Origin: Sandaracinaceae bacterium | Lineage (GTDB): Bacteria; Myxococcota_A; Polyangia; Polyangiales; Sandaracinaceae | Length of the DNA stretch: 64,000 nucleotides | NCBI GenBank assembly: GCA_020633195.1 | Contig: JACKEC010000025.1 | Coordinates: 1-64,000 of the forward strand | Direction: 5' to 3' | Part shown: positions 1-8,304 of the stretch, one piece after another | How positions within the stretch are numbered: the first letter of the stretch is position 1 | Layout: every line of letters begins with the position of its first letter | Made by a program: the position numbers and the translations under genes | The notes under the pieces: generated by a model | The model's input: the letters and a program-made list of their open reading frames with translations, nothing else | The model's database searches: none | Told to the model about the DNA's origin: nothing

Positions 1-545
1 CGCCACTGGTCGTACTCGTCGCCGTCGTCGACGAGATCGCCCGGGACGAGCACGAACCCGAGCCCGTCGTCGGGCAGCGCGTGGCCCTCGGCCGCGAGCA
101 GCGCGAGGATGCCCTCGCGGATCACCTGGCCATAGACCTCGGGGTTCGCCCGATCGATCTGCATGTCGGACATCGCGGCGAGCCGGAAGGTCACCTCGTC
201 GACGCGCGCGGGCGCCGTCGTGAAGTGGAACGGCTCGCTCACCGCGGCGCCGGTGCGCACGCGGTAGTGGTAGCGCGTGGCCGGGAGGAGCCCCGTCAGC
301 TCGACCTCGTGGACCCGGTTCGTCCCCTCGCTCGGGATCGACCCGCCCGTCGCGCTCTGTCCGAGGGCGTCGGTGGCTCCCCACTCCACGACGCTCTCCT
401 CCCCGCCGGTGGTCTCCCACAGGATCCACGCCGAGCTCGTCGTGACGTCCTGGACGTACGGGCCGACGTGCAGCTCCTGAGCGCTCGCGGGGGTGGCGAG
501 CGCCAGGAGGACGACGAGGAGGGCGGCGACGGCTCGCGTGCTCAC
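1..545 (-). CDS. Secreted purple-acid-phosphatase-like metallophosphoesterase (5' part only)
   Basis: The reading frame runs off the left edge, so only about 181 N-terminal residues are seen. It opens at GTG 545 with a Sec signal peptide (STR, then a Leu/Val/Ala core, cleavage after ASA). A fibronectin/Ig-like domain of the kind that precedes purple acid phosphatases follows (GPYVQDVTTSSAWILWE and, further on, LPATRYHYRV). The calcineurin-like phosphoesterase domain then begins: MSDMQ carries the first metal-binding Asp, and VPGDLVDDGDEYDQW is the second metal-binding block. The His/Asn blocks that complete the site lie outside the window. The role would be phosphate-ester hydrolysis outside the cytoplasm; the substrate is unknown. 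It lies 64 nt downstream of leuB on the same strand, with no clear terminator between them. Confidence 0.75.
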   Translation of the reverse strand, partial: MSTRAVAALLVVLLALATPASAQELHVGPYVQDVTTSSAWILWETTGGEESVVEWGATDALGQSATGGSIPSEGTNRVHEVELTGLLPATRYHYRVRTGAAVSEPFHFTTAPARVDEVTFRLAAMSDMQIDRANPEVYGQVIREGILALLAAEGHALPDDGLGFVLVPGDLVDDGDEYDQW

Positions 546-609
546 CTCGACGAGCGTACCCGCTCCGGGCCGGCGGCGCTCCAGACGCGAGCCCGACCCC
601 GAGACGGCG

Positions 610-1650
610 CTACGCGAGCGCGTCGAGGATCCGGTCGGTCATCGCCTCGGTGCCGAGGTCGCCGCCGAGCTCCGTCGTCAGGGCGCCGGCGCCGAGCGCG
701 CGCTCGATCGCCGCCTCGATCGCGGCGGCCGCGTCGGGGCGGTCGAGGCTGTGGCGGAGCATCAGCGCCGCGCTCGCGATGGTCCCGACCGGGTTGGCGA
801 TGCCCTTGCCCGCGATGTCGGGCGCCGAGCCGTGGATGGGCTCGTACAGCCCGCGGGTCCCGTCGCCGACGGAGGCGCTGGGCAACACGCCGAGCGAGCC
901 CGTGAGCGCCGCGGCCTCGTCGGTGAGGATGTCGCCGAAGAGGTTCGAGGTGACGATGACGTCGAATTCCCGCGCGTGGGTCAGCAGCCGCATCGCGCAC
1001 GAGTCGACGAGCTGGTGCTCCAGCGTGACCTCCGGGTGCTCGGCGCACACCTCCTCGGCGGTCTCGCGCCAGAGGCGGGAGCTCTCGAGCACGTTGGCCT
1101 TGTCGACGCTCGTGACCTTGCGTCGTCGGCCCTCGGCGAACCGGCACGCGAGCTCGACGACCCGAGCGATCTCCGTCCGCGAGTAGCTCATCGTGTCGAA
1201 CGCCCGCACCTCGCCGGACTCGGTGTCGCGGCCGCGCGGGCTGCCGAAGTAGATCCCCCCGGTGAGCTCGCGGACCACCAGGAAGTCCACCCCCGCGACC
1301 CGCTCCGGGCGCAGCGGGGAGCGCGCCGCGAGCGCCTCGATCACGCGGACCGGGCGCAGGTTGGCGTAGACCCCGAGCGCGCTCCGCAATCGCAAGAGGC
1401 CTTGCTCCGGCCGGACGGCCGCGCGGGGGTCCGACCACTTCGGTCCGCCCACCGCGCCGAGGATCACCGCGTCCGCGCCGAGGCACGCCTCGAGGGTCCG
1501 CGGCGGGAGCGGATCCCCGCCCTCGTCGATCGCCGCGCCGCCGATCGCGTGCGTCTCGTACGCGAGGTCCGGCGCGACCGCGTCGAGCACCCGCCGCGCC
1601 GCGCCGACCACCTCGGCGCCGATCCCGTCACCCGGCAACAGAACGATCAT
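610..1650 (-). CDS. leuB: 3-isopropylmalate dehydrogenase
   Basis: A 346-residue NAD-dependent enzyme that oxidises and decarboxylates 3-isopropylmalate in leucine synthesis. The start is ATG 1650, giving MIVLLPGDGIGAEV, the standard N-terminus of the isocitrate/isopropylmalate dehydrogenase family. Other signatures are GAVGGPKW near residue 67 and SNLFGDILTDEA, whose Asp residues bind Mg2+ and substrate. Length matches the family (345-365). The start overlaps the cimA stop by 4 nt (ATGA), so it is the last gene of the branched-chain operon and probably translationally coupled. In CimA-type isoleucine synthesis LeuB also acts on methylmalate; that second role is inferred from cimA being adjacent. 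Confidence 0.97.
   Translation of the reverse strand: MIVLLPGDGIGAEVVGAARRVLDAVAPDLAYETHAIGGAAIDEGGDPLPPRTLEACLGADAVILGAVGGPKWSDPRAAVRPEQGLLRLRSALGVYANLRPVRVIEALAARSPLRPERVAGVDFLVVRELTGGIYFGSPRGRDTESGEVRAFDTMSYSRTEIARVVELACRFAEGRRRKVTSVDKANVLESSRLWRETAEEVCAEHPEVTLEHQLVDSCAMRLLTHAREFDVIVTSNLFGDILTDEAAALTGSLGVLPSASVGDGTRGLYEPIHGSAPDIAGKGIANPVGTIASAALMLRHSLDRPDAAAAIEAAIERALGAGALTTELGGDLGTEAMTDRILDALA
1392..1405. other. Palindromic motif GCAA-N6-TTGC (in leuB)
   Basis: GCAA-GAGGCC-TTGC. On the coding strand it reads in frame as CAA-GGC-CTC-TTG (Gln-Gly-Leu-Leu), using two codons that are otherwise uncommon here. Confidence 0.7.
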
Positions 1651-3218
1651 GACGCCTCCGATCGCTGCCCACGCAGCATCGCCAACCCGTGCTCGAGCCC
1701 GTCGACGAGCGCGCCGCGGGCCGCCTCGATCACGTTGTCCGACACGCCCACGGTGCCCCACGCGTGGCCCCCCGCGGAGTGCTCGATCCACACCCGCACG
1801 CGCGCGTCGGTCCCCGCGTCTCCGTCCACGATCCGCACCGCGAAGTCGGTCAGGTGGATGCGCGCGACCTCGGGCACGACGGGCTCGAGCGCCTTGCGCA
1901 GCGCCTCGTCGAACGCGGCCACCGGCCCGTGCCCCGCGCCGACGGTGTGGAAGACCTTGTCGCCGACCTTGGTCTGCACGGTGACCTCCGCGTAGGGTAG
2001 CTCACCTTCGCCCCGGCCGACCTGCACCCGATAGCGGACCACGTCGAAGGGCCGCCGGTAGCCCGGGCGCCGCCGCTCGAGGCGCAGCGCCACCGAGCCC
2101 TCGGCGCGATCGAAGCTGTAGCCCGCCGCCTCCTCCGACTCGATCTCCGAGAGCACCTCGCGCGCCAAGGTGTCTTGCGCATTCCACCCGAGGCGCTCCG
2201 CGAACGAGAGCACGTTCGCGCGCCCGGACAGCTCGCTCACGACAACGCGCGATCGGTTCCCGACGCGGGTCGGATCGACGTGCTCGTAGGCCCGCGGGCT
2301 GCGCCGGATCGCCGAGACGTGGACGCCCGCCTTGTGGGCGAAGGCGCTGCGGCCGACGTAGGGCTCGTGCGGATCCTCGGGGACGCCGGCGATCCGCGCG
2401 ATCTCGGACGCGGTCGCGCTGAGGCCCTCGAGCGCGCCGTCGGCGAGGACCCGGACGCCCTGCGAGAGCTCGAGCGCGGGGGCGATCGCGCAGAGGTTCG
2501 CGTTGCCGCAGCGCTCGCCCCAGCCGTGGAGCGTGCACTGCACCTGCTGCGCTCCGGCGCGCACCGCGGCGAGGCTGTTCGCGACCGCGCAGCCGGAGTC
2601 GTCGTGCGCGTGGATCCCGACGGGGCGGCCCGCGATCTGGGCGACCTCGCGGGTGACGCGCTCGATGTCCCACGGGAAGCCGCCGCCGTTCGTGTCGCAG
2701 AGGACGACGGTGGACGCGCCGCCGTTGACCGCCGCGACGAGCGTCTGCATCGCGTAGGACGGATCGAGCGCGTAGCCGTCGAAGAAGTGCTCGGCGTCGA
2801 AGATGACCTCGCGGCCGTGCGCGACGAGGTAGGCGACGCTCTCTCGGATCATCGCGAGGTTCTCGTCGGGGCTGACGCGGAGCACCTCGCGGACGTGCAG
2901 CGTCGAGCTCTTCCCAAAGAGGGTGCAGACGTCGGTGCCGCACGCGAGCAGCGCGCGCAGGGACGGATCGTCCTCGGGGGCGAGGCCCCGCCGTCGGGTG
3001 GCGCCGAACGCGACGAGCTTCGCGTGGGTCCACTCGACGTCGCGGGCGCGCTCGAACAGCTCGGCGTCCTTGGGGTTGCTCCCCGGCCACCCGCCCTCGA
3101 TGTAGGCGACGCCGAGGCCGTCGAGGAGCCGGGCGATCCGCAGCTTCTCGCTCGCCGAGAGGCTCACGCCCTCGCGCTGCGTGCCGTCGCGGAGGGTGGT
3201 GTCGTAGAGGTGGGTCAC
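1647..3218 (-). CDS. cimA: (R)-citramalate synthase
   Basis: A 523-residue alpha-isopropylmalate-synthase-family enzyme condensing pyruvate and acetyl-CoA to citramalate, the threonine-independent entry to isoleucine. The N-terminal catalytic TIM barrel starts with YDTTLRDGTQREG (catalytic Arg, metal-binding Asp). The block YIEGGWPGSNPKD separates the CimA family from LeuA and homocitrate synthases. IHAHDDSGCAVANS is the HxH metal-binding motif. The C-terminal third is the allosteric LeuA-dimer domain. GTG 3218 is chosen because it overlaps the leuD stop by 4 nt and begins at the family N-terminus. No ilvA is visible in the window, so this may be the main 2-oxobutyrate source. Confidence 0.92.
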   Translation of the reverse strand: MTHLYDTTLRDGTQREGVSLSASEKLRIARLLDGLGVAYIEGGWPGSNPKDAELFERARDVEWTHAKLVAFGATRRRGLAPEDDPSLRALLACGTDVCTLFGKSSTLHVREVLRVSPDENLAMIRESVAYLVAHGREVIFDAEHFFDGYALDPSYAMQTLVAAVNGGASTVVLCDTNGGGFPWDIERVTREVAQIAGRPVGIHAHDDSGCAVANSLAAVRAGAQQVQCTLHGWGERCGNANLCAIAPALELSQGVRVLADGALEGLSATASEIARIAGVPEDPHEPYVGRSAFAHKAGVHVSAIRRSPRAYEHVDPTRVGNRSRVVVSELSGRANVLSFAERLGWNAQDTLAREVLSEIESEEAAGYSFDRAEGSVALRLERRRPGYRRPFDVVRYRVQVGRGEGELPYAEVTVQTKVGDKVFHTVGAGHGPVAAFDEALRKALEPVVPEVARIHLTDFAVRIVDGDAGTDARVRVWIEHSAGGHAWGTVGVSDNVIEAARGALVDGLEHGLAMLRGQRSEAS

Positions 3219-3781
3219 GCGGCGCCCCGCCTCGCTTCGAACGCCCCGATCGCGTCGCTCTTCGCCAGCAGGTAGCCGAGCGAGTCCACCCCGCCGAGGA
3301 GGCACTCGCGCGCGAAGTCGTCGATCTCGAAGCGCGCGAGGTGGTCGCGCCAGCTGACCGTCCGGCCGAAGAGGTCCACCCGGACGTCGAGCGCGGGGTT
3401 CATCTCGAGGCTCGCGAGCAGCCGCGCGTGCGCGGGCTCCTCGAGGGCCACGGGCAACAGCCCGTTGCGCTGCGCGTTCTGTCGGAAGATGTCCGCGAAC
3501 GAGCGCGCGATCACGCAGCGGTAGCCCCCCGCGAGGAGCGCCCAGGGCGCGTGCTCGCGCGAGGAGCCGCAACCGAAGTTGTGTCCGGCGAGCAGGATCG
3601 AGGCTCCGTCGCGGTGGTTCAGCGGCGAGCTCGGGTCCTCGCGCCAGGCCGCGAAGAGGCCCTCGCCGAGCCCGGAGCGATCGGTGACGGTGAGGTAGCG
3701 CGCCGCGATGATCTGGTCGGTGTCGATGTCGTCGCGGACGAGCGGGACGACGCGGGAGGTGAGCTCGAGGAAGGGCTTCAT
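3215..3781 (-). CDS. leuD: 3-isopropylmalate dehydratase, small subunit
   Basis: A 188-residue swivel subunit that joins LeuC to isomerise 2- to 3-isopropylmalate, and probably citramalate to methylmalate. Family motifs are VRDDIDTDQIIAARYL near residue 15 and GHNFGCGSSREHAPWAL near residue 67, the substrate-binding loop. ATG 3781 overlaps the leuC stop by 4 nt, with a GGAGA Shine-Dalgarno-like run just upstream. Length is slightly below the E. coli protein (201), as in the short bacterial LeuD group. Confidence 0.96.
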   Translation of the reverse strand: MKPFLELTSRVVPLVRDDIDTDQIIAARYLTVTDRSGLGEGLFAAWREDPSSPLNHRDGASILLAGHNFGCGSSREHAPWALLAGGYRCVIARSFADIFRQNAQRNGLLPVALEEPAHARLLASLEMNPALDVRVDLFGRTVSWRDHLARFEIDDFARECLLGGVDSLGYLLAKSDAIGAFEARRGAA

Positions 3782-5160
3782 CGGGAGGTCTCCAGGGTGC
3801 GAGCGTCGGTGACGACGCCGCTCACGGCGGTCGCGGCGGCGGTGAGCGGGGAGGCGAGCAGCGTCCGGCTGCCCGGCCCCTGCCGCCCTTCGAAGTTCCG
3901 GTTGGAGGTGGACACGGCGAGCTTCCCCGACGGGACCTGGTCGCCGTTCATCGCGAGGCACATCGAGCAGCCGGGCTCGCGCCACTCCGCGCCGGCCGCG
4001 GTGAACACGCGGTCGAGCCCCTCGGCCTCGGCGGCGCGCTTGACCGCGCGCGAGCCGGGGACGACGAGCGCGCGCAGGCCCTCGGGGACGCGGCGACCGT
4101 CGAAGACGGAGGCGGCCTGGCGCAGGTCGTCGAGCCGCGAGTTGGTGCAGGAGCCGATGAACACCACGTCCACGGGCTGCCCGAGCAGCGGGCGCCCGGC
4201 CTCGAGCTGCATGTAGGCCAGGGCTCGCCGCGCCGCGTCCGAGTCGGGGGCGGGCACCGGCTGGTCGACGGCCACGTTCATCGCCGGGGTCGTCCCCCAG
4301 GTGATGCGCGGCGCGACCGCGCTCGCGTCGATCGTCACCCGCCGCGCGAAGGCGGCGTCGTCGTCGGTCTTCAGCGCGCGCCACCGGGCCGTCGCCGCGT
4401 CGAAGTCCTCCGGCGCGCCGGGGCGCCCCGCGAGGTACTCGAAGGTGGTGTCATCGGGCGCGACCATGCCCGCCCGCGCGCCCGCCTCGATCGACATGTT
4501 GCACAGCGTCATACGCCCCTCCATCGAGAGCGCGCGGACGGCGTCGCCGGTGTACTCGAGGACGTGGCCGGTCCCCCCGCCGATGCCGATCTCCGCGATC
4601 AGCGCGAGGATCAGGTCCTTGCCGGTGACCCCGGGGCGCGCCGCGCCGTCGAAGCGGACCTCGAACGCATCAGGGCGATATTGCAAGAGACATTGCGTCG
4701 CGAGGACGTGCTCGACCTCGCTCGTCCCGATCCCGAACGCGAGCGCGCCGAAGGCGCCGTGCGTGGACGTGTGGCTGTCCCCGCAGACGACGGTCATGCC
4801 CGGGTGGGTCCGCCCCTGCTCGGGGGCCACGACGTGGACGATCCCGTTGTTCGGCGAGTCGAGGTCGAACAGCTCGATGCCGTGCTCGGCGCAGCGCCGC
4901 GCGAGCATCTCGAGCTGCGCGCGCCCCGCGTCCGCGACGATCTTGAGGCCCCCGGGCCGCGTGGGCGTCGAGTGGTCCATCGTCGCGAGCGTCCGCTCGG
5001 GCCGGCGCACGGGCAGGCCGCGGGCCTCGAGCCCGGCGAACGCCTGCGGCGAGGTCACCTCGTGGACGAGGTGCAGATCGATGTAGAGGATCGACGGCCG
5101 GCCCGGCGACTCGTGGACGACGTGCGCGTCCCAGACCTTGTCGAAGAGGGTGCGCGGCAT
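3778..5160 (-). CDS. leuC: 3-isopropylmalate dehydratase, large subunit
   Basis: A 460-residue aconitase-superfamily subunit carrying the [4Fe-4S] cluster of isopropylmalate isomerase. The N-terminus MPRTLFDKVWDAHVV is typical. Cluster ligands are visible as the Cys in FIGSCTNSRLDD and the CxxC in PGCSMCLAMN; GDSHTSTHGAFGALAFGIGT is the substrate/cluster block. Length matches bacterial LeuC (465). One base separates it from the leuA stop, consistent with one polycistronic message. It contains a GCAA-N6-TTGC palindrome at 4683-4696. Confidence 0.97.
   Translation of the reverse strand: MPRTLFDKVWDAHVVHESPGRPSILYIDLHLVHEVTSPQAFAGLEARGLPVRRPERTLATMDHSTPTRPGGLKIVADAGRAQLEMLARRCAEHGIELFDLDSPNNGIVHVVAPEQGRTHPGMTVVCGDSHTSTHGAFGALAFGIGTSEVEHVLATQCLLQYRPDAFEVRFDGAARPGVTGKDLILALIAEIGIGGGTGHVLEYTGDAVRALSMEGRMTLCNMSIEAGARAGMVAPDDTTFEYLAGRPGAPEDFDAATARWRALKTDDDAAFARRVTIDASAVAPRITWGTTPAMNVAVDQPVPAPDSDAARRALAYMQLEAGRPLLGQPVDVVFIGSCTNSRLDDLRQAASVFDGRRVPEGLRALVVPGSRAVKRAAEAEGLDRVFTAAGAEWREPGCSMCLAMNGDQVPSGKLAVSTSNRNFEGRQGPGSRTLLASPLTAAATAVSGVVTDARTLETSR
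4683..4696. other. Palindromic motif GCAA-N6-TTGC (in leuC)
   Basis: GCAA-GAGACA-TTGC. Coding strand reads CAA-TGT-CTC-TTG (Gln-Cys-Leu-Leu), in frame. Confidence 0.7.
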
Positions 5161-5161
5161 G

Positions 5162-6757
5162 TCAGCTCGCCTTCGCCCGCGTCATGACGGGCTCCACCGC
5201 GAGCATTCGGTTGAGCGCGGAGACGTACGCGTGCGCGCTCGCGACGATGATGTCGGTGTCGGCCCCGTAGCCGTGGAACTCCCGGGCGCGCGTGGACTCG
5301 CCCCACTGCGGGTGCGTCTTGGGGTCGTGGTCGGCGCCGCAGATGCGCACGCTCACCTCCCCGAGCGCGTCGATGCCCTCGGTGACGGCGTGCACGCGGT
5401 ACTCGAGGAGGCGCGGGCTCACCCCGACGATGCGGTCGATCGCGCGGAAGCAAGCGTCGACGGGGCCGCCCCCGGAGGCGGTGTAGATCTGCGCGCGCTC
5501 GCGCGGGTCGACGAGCCGCACCTCGGCCGAGGCGCCGCCGGTGCCGCACTTGATGTCGAGGCCCGTCATGCGGAAGACGCCCGACGTCTCGCCCTCGCGC
5601 GCGGCGACGAGCGCGACGAGGTCCGCGTTGGTGACGTGCTTCTTCCGATCCGCGAGCGCCTTGAAGCGCGCGAACGTCTCGTCGAGCGCGTCGTCGTCGA
5701 TGGGGTGGCCGAGCTCCGCGAGCCGGACCTTGAGCGCGTGCCGGCCCGAGTGCTTGCCCATCACCAGCTCGCTCTCGGGTCGCCCGATCGTCTCGGGCCG
5801 CATGATCTCGTAGGTCTGCCGCGCCTTGAGCATCCCGTCCTGGTGGATGCCCGCCTCGTGCGCGAACGCGTTCGCGCCGACGACCGCCTTGTTGGGCTGC
5901 ACCGGCATCCCGCTGAGCGTGCTCACGAGCCGGCTCGTGCGGTGGAGCTGCGTGGTGTCGATGCGGGTGTCGAGGCCGCCGAAGAAGACGCTGCGCGTGT
6001 GCAGCGCCATCACGACCTCCTCGAGCGCGGTGTTGCCCGCGCGCTCGCCGACGCCGTTGATCGTGACCTCGACCTGGCGCGCCCCCGCGGCGACCCCGGC
6101 GAGGGTGTTGGCGGTCGCCATGCCGAGATCGTCGTGGCAGTGGACCGACAACGTGACGTCCTCGATCCCGGCCACGTTCGCGCGGACCGTGCGGATGCGT
6201 CGGTCCATCTCGAGCGGCGTCACGTAGCCGACCGTGTCGGGCACGTTGAGCGTGGTCGCGCCCGCGCGGACGGCGGCGGTGAAGACCTCGCAGAGGAACC
6301 CGGGCTCCGTGCGGCAGGCGTCCTCGGCGCTGAACTCGACGTCGTCGGTCAGCTCCTTGGCGCGCGCGACCGCCTCGGCGACCTTCTGGATGACCTCCTC
6401 GCGGCTCATCCCGAGCTTGAGCTGCCGGTGGATCGGGCTCGTCGCGAGGAACGTGTGGATGCGGGGCCGCGCGGCGTCGCGCACCGCCTCGAACGCCGCG
6501 CGCAGGTCGTTCTCGTGGGCCCGCGCGAGCGCGCAGATGATCGGCGGGGCGTCGCCGTCGTTGCCGACCTCGCGCGCGATGGCCTGGACCGCGCTCAGGT
6601 CGTCGGGCGAGGCCGCGGGGAAGCCCGCCTCGATCACGTCGACCCGGAGGCGGGACAGCGCGCGCGCGATCTGGAGCTTCTCGGCCGGCGTCATGGACGC
6701 GCCCGGGGACTGCTCCCCGTCGCGCAGCGTCGTGTCGAAGACGATGACGGAGGTCAT
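5162..6757 (-). CDS. leuA: 2-isopropylmalate synthase
   Basis: A 531-residue enzyme for the first committed step of leucine synthesis (acetyl-CoA plus 2-oxoisovalerate). The catalytic barrel opens with FDTTLRDGEQSPGASM, and SVHCHDDLGMATANT provides the HxH zinc ligands. The C-terminal LeuA dimerisation/allosteric domain (about residues 370-531) is complete, so leucine feedback is likely. ATG 6757 shares its A with the ilvC stop (TGATG). Length fits the long LeuA subfamily. It is distinguished from the neighbouring cimA by lacking the GGWPGSNPKD block. Confidence 0.96.
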   Translation of the reverse strand: MTSVIVFDTTLRDGEQSPGASMTPAEKLQIARALSRLRVDVIEAGFPAASPDDLSAVQAIAREVGNDGDAPPIICALARAHENDLRAAFEAVRDAARPRIHTFLATSPIHRQLKLGMSREEVIQKVAEAVARAKELTDDVEFSAEDACRTEPGFLCEVFTAAVRAGATTLNVPDTVGYVTPLEMDRRIRTVRANVAGIEDVTLSVHCHDDLGMATANTLAGVAAGARQVEVTINGVGERAGNTALEEVVMALHTRSVFFGGLDTRIDTTQLHRTSRLVSTLSGMPVQPNKAVVGANAFAHEAGIHQDGMLKARQTYEIMRPETIGRPESELVMGKHSGRHALKVRLAELGHPIDDDALDETFARFKALADRKKHVTNADLVALVAAREGETSGVFRMTGLDIKCGTGGASAEVRLVDPRERAQIYTASGGGPVDACFRAIDRIVGVSPRLLEYRVHAVTEGIDALGEVSVRICGADHDPKTHPQWGESTRAREFHGYGADTDIIVASAHAYVSALNRMLAVEPVMTRAKAS

Positions 6758-7767
6758 CACGGCACCTCGACCGGTGACACGAACGGCATCATCGCGCGCA
6801 GGCGCTTGCCGACCGCCTCGATCGAGTGCTCGCGCTCGGCCGCGCGGCGGCCCTCGAAGGTCGGGCGGCCCTCGGCGTTCTCGGCGATCCAGCGCTTGGC
6901 GAACTCCCCGTTCTGGATCTCGCCGAGCACCTCGCGCATGCGAGCGCGCGTCCCGTCGTCGACGACGCGCGGCCCCGAGACGTAGTCGCCCCACTCGGCG
7001 GTGTCGCTGATCGAGTACCGCATGTAGCCGAGCCCGCCGCGGTACATGAGGTCCACGATGAGCTTCAGCTCGTGGAGGCACTCGAAGTACGCGACCTCGG
7101 GCTGGTAGCCGGCCTCGACGAGCGTGTCGAAGCCCGCCTTCACCAGCTCGGAGACCCCGCCGCAGAGCACCGTCTGCTCGCCGAAGAGGTCGGTCTCGGT
7201 CTCTTCGGAGAACGTCGTCGTGAGCACGCCCGCGCGGCCCGCGCCGATCGCGCTCGCGTAGCTCAGCGCGAGCGCGTCGGCGGTGCCCGACGTGTCCTGG
7301 TGCACGGCGAGGAGCGCCGGCACCCCGCCGCCCTCCTGGTACGTCTCGCGGACCCGGTGCCCGGGGCCCTTGGGCGCGACCATCGAGACGTCGACGTCCT
7401 TCGGCGGCTCGATCGTGCCGTACCGGATGTTGAACCCGTGCGCGAACATGAGCGTGTCGCCCGGCCGCAGGTGGGGCCGCACGGAGTCGCGGAAGACCGC
7501 CGGCTGCGACGTGTCGGGGACCAGCATCATCACGACGTCGGCCCACTTCGTGGCCTCGTCCGGGGTCGTCACCTCGAGGCCGGCCTTCTCCGCGGCGGCC
7601 CAGCTCGCGGAGCCCTCGCGGAGGCCCACCTTCACGGCCACGCCGCTCTCCTTCAGGTTGAGCGCGTGCGCGTGTCCCTGGGAGCCGAAGCCGAGGATCG
7701 CCACGCGGCGGTCACGGATCAGGCTGGCGTTCGCGTCTCGGTCATATCGCATCTGAGTCATCGTCAT
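6757..7767 (-). CDS. ilvC: Ketol-acid reductoisomerase (class I)
   Basis: A 336-residue NADPH-dependent enzyme that rearranges and reduces acetolactate or acetohydroxybutyrate. The Rossmann motif GFGSQGHAHALNLKESG lies near residue 27. Metal-binding Asp/Glu residues occur in the knotted C-terminal domain (HELKLIVDLMYRGG). Length is that of the short class I enzymes (about 330-340), not the 490-residue E. coli type. ATG 7767 is used; an in-frame ATG five codons later (MRYDRDA) is an alternative. It starts 9 nt after ilvN. Confidence 0.97.
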   Translation of the reverse strand: MTMTQMRYDRDANASLIRDRRVAILGFGSQGHAHALNLKESGVAVKVGLREGSASWAAAEKAGLEVTTPDEATKWADVVMMLVPDTSQPAVFRDSVRPHLRPGDTLMFAHGFNIRYGTIEPPKDVDVSMVAPKGPGHRVRETYQEGGGVPALLAVHQDTSGTADALALSYASAIGAGRAGVLTTTFSEETETDLFGEQTVLCGGVSELVKAGFDTLVEAGYQPEVAYFECLHELKLIVDLMYRGGLGYMRYSISDTAEWGDYVSGPRVVDDGTRARMREVLGEIQNGEFAKRWIAENAEGRPTFEGRRAAEREHSIEAVGKRLRAMMPFVSPVEVP

Positions 7768-7776
7768 CTCTCCCGT

Positions 7777-8304
7777 TCACGCGGCTTCGCGCGAGGCCTT
7801 CTCGTGCAACTGCATCTTCTCGTCGGCGCCGCGCGTGAGCGCGATGGCGCCGGTCTGGACCATCTCCCGGATCCCGTAGGGGCGGAGCAGGGCGACGAGG
7901 CCCTCGATCTTCTCGGTGGTGCCCGCGATCTCGATGATCAGCGTGTCGTGCGCGACGTCCACGACCTTTGCGCGGAAGAGCTCGCAGATCTGGAGCACCG
8001 CGGGGCGCTGCTCGGCGTCCGCGCCGACGCGGATCAGCGCGAGGTCGCGCGTCACCGAGGGGCGGCTCGTGATGTCCTCGACCGCGAGGACGTTGACGAG
8101 CTTGTAGAGGTTCGCCTCGATCAGCTTGCTCGTGCGCTCGTCCGCGGCGACGACGACGGTCATCCGCGAGACGCCGACCTCGTGGGTCCGGCCCACGTTG
8201 AGCGAGACGATGTTGAAGTCGCGGCGCCGGAAGAGCGACGCGACCCGGTTCAGCACCCCGGGCACGTCCTCCACGAGGACGGCGAAGGTTCGGAGCTCCG
8301 TCAT
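7777..8304 (-). CDS. ilvN: Acetolactate synthase, regulatory (small) subunit
   Basis: A 175-residue subunit with an N-terminal ACT domain (FAVLVEDVPGVLNRVASLF) that binds branched-chain amino acids and activates the catalytic subunit, then the ALS_ss C-terminal domain (LALIRVGADAEQRPAV). Length is close to E. coli IlvH (163). ATG 8304 overlaps the ilvB stop by 4 nt, keeping the two subunits stoichiometric. The ilvH/ilvN naming is interchangeable here. Confidence 0.95.
   Translation of the reverse strand: MTELRTFAVLVEDVPGVLNRVASLFRRRDFNIVSLNVGRTHEVGVSRMTVVVAADERTSKLIEANLYKLVNVLAVEDITSRPSVTRDLALIRVGADAEQRPAVLQICELFRAKVVDVAHDTLIIEIAGTTEKIEGLVALLRPYGIREMVQTGAIALTRGADEKMQLHEKASREAA

Noticed and set aside
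493..1995. Long plus-strand reading frames opposite leuB and cimA, and similar frames opposite most other genes
   Set aside because: They are Arg/Ala/Asp-rich mirror frames caused by high GC, with no domains, and they overlap clearly conserved genes on the other strand.
3455..3469. GCAA and TTGC half-sites with 7-nt spacing near 3455, 23163 and 60229
   Set aside because: Spacing differs from the 6-nt class. Kept as background controls for the palindrome count.
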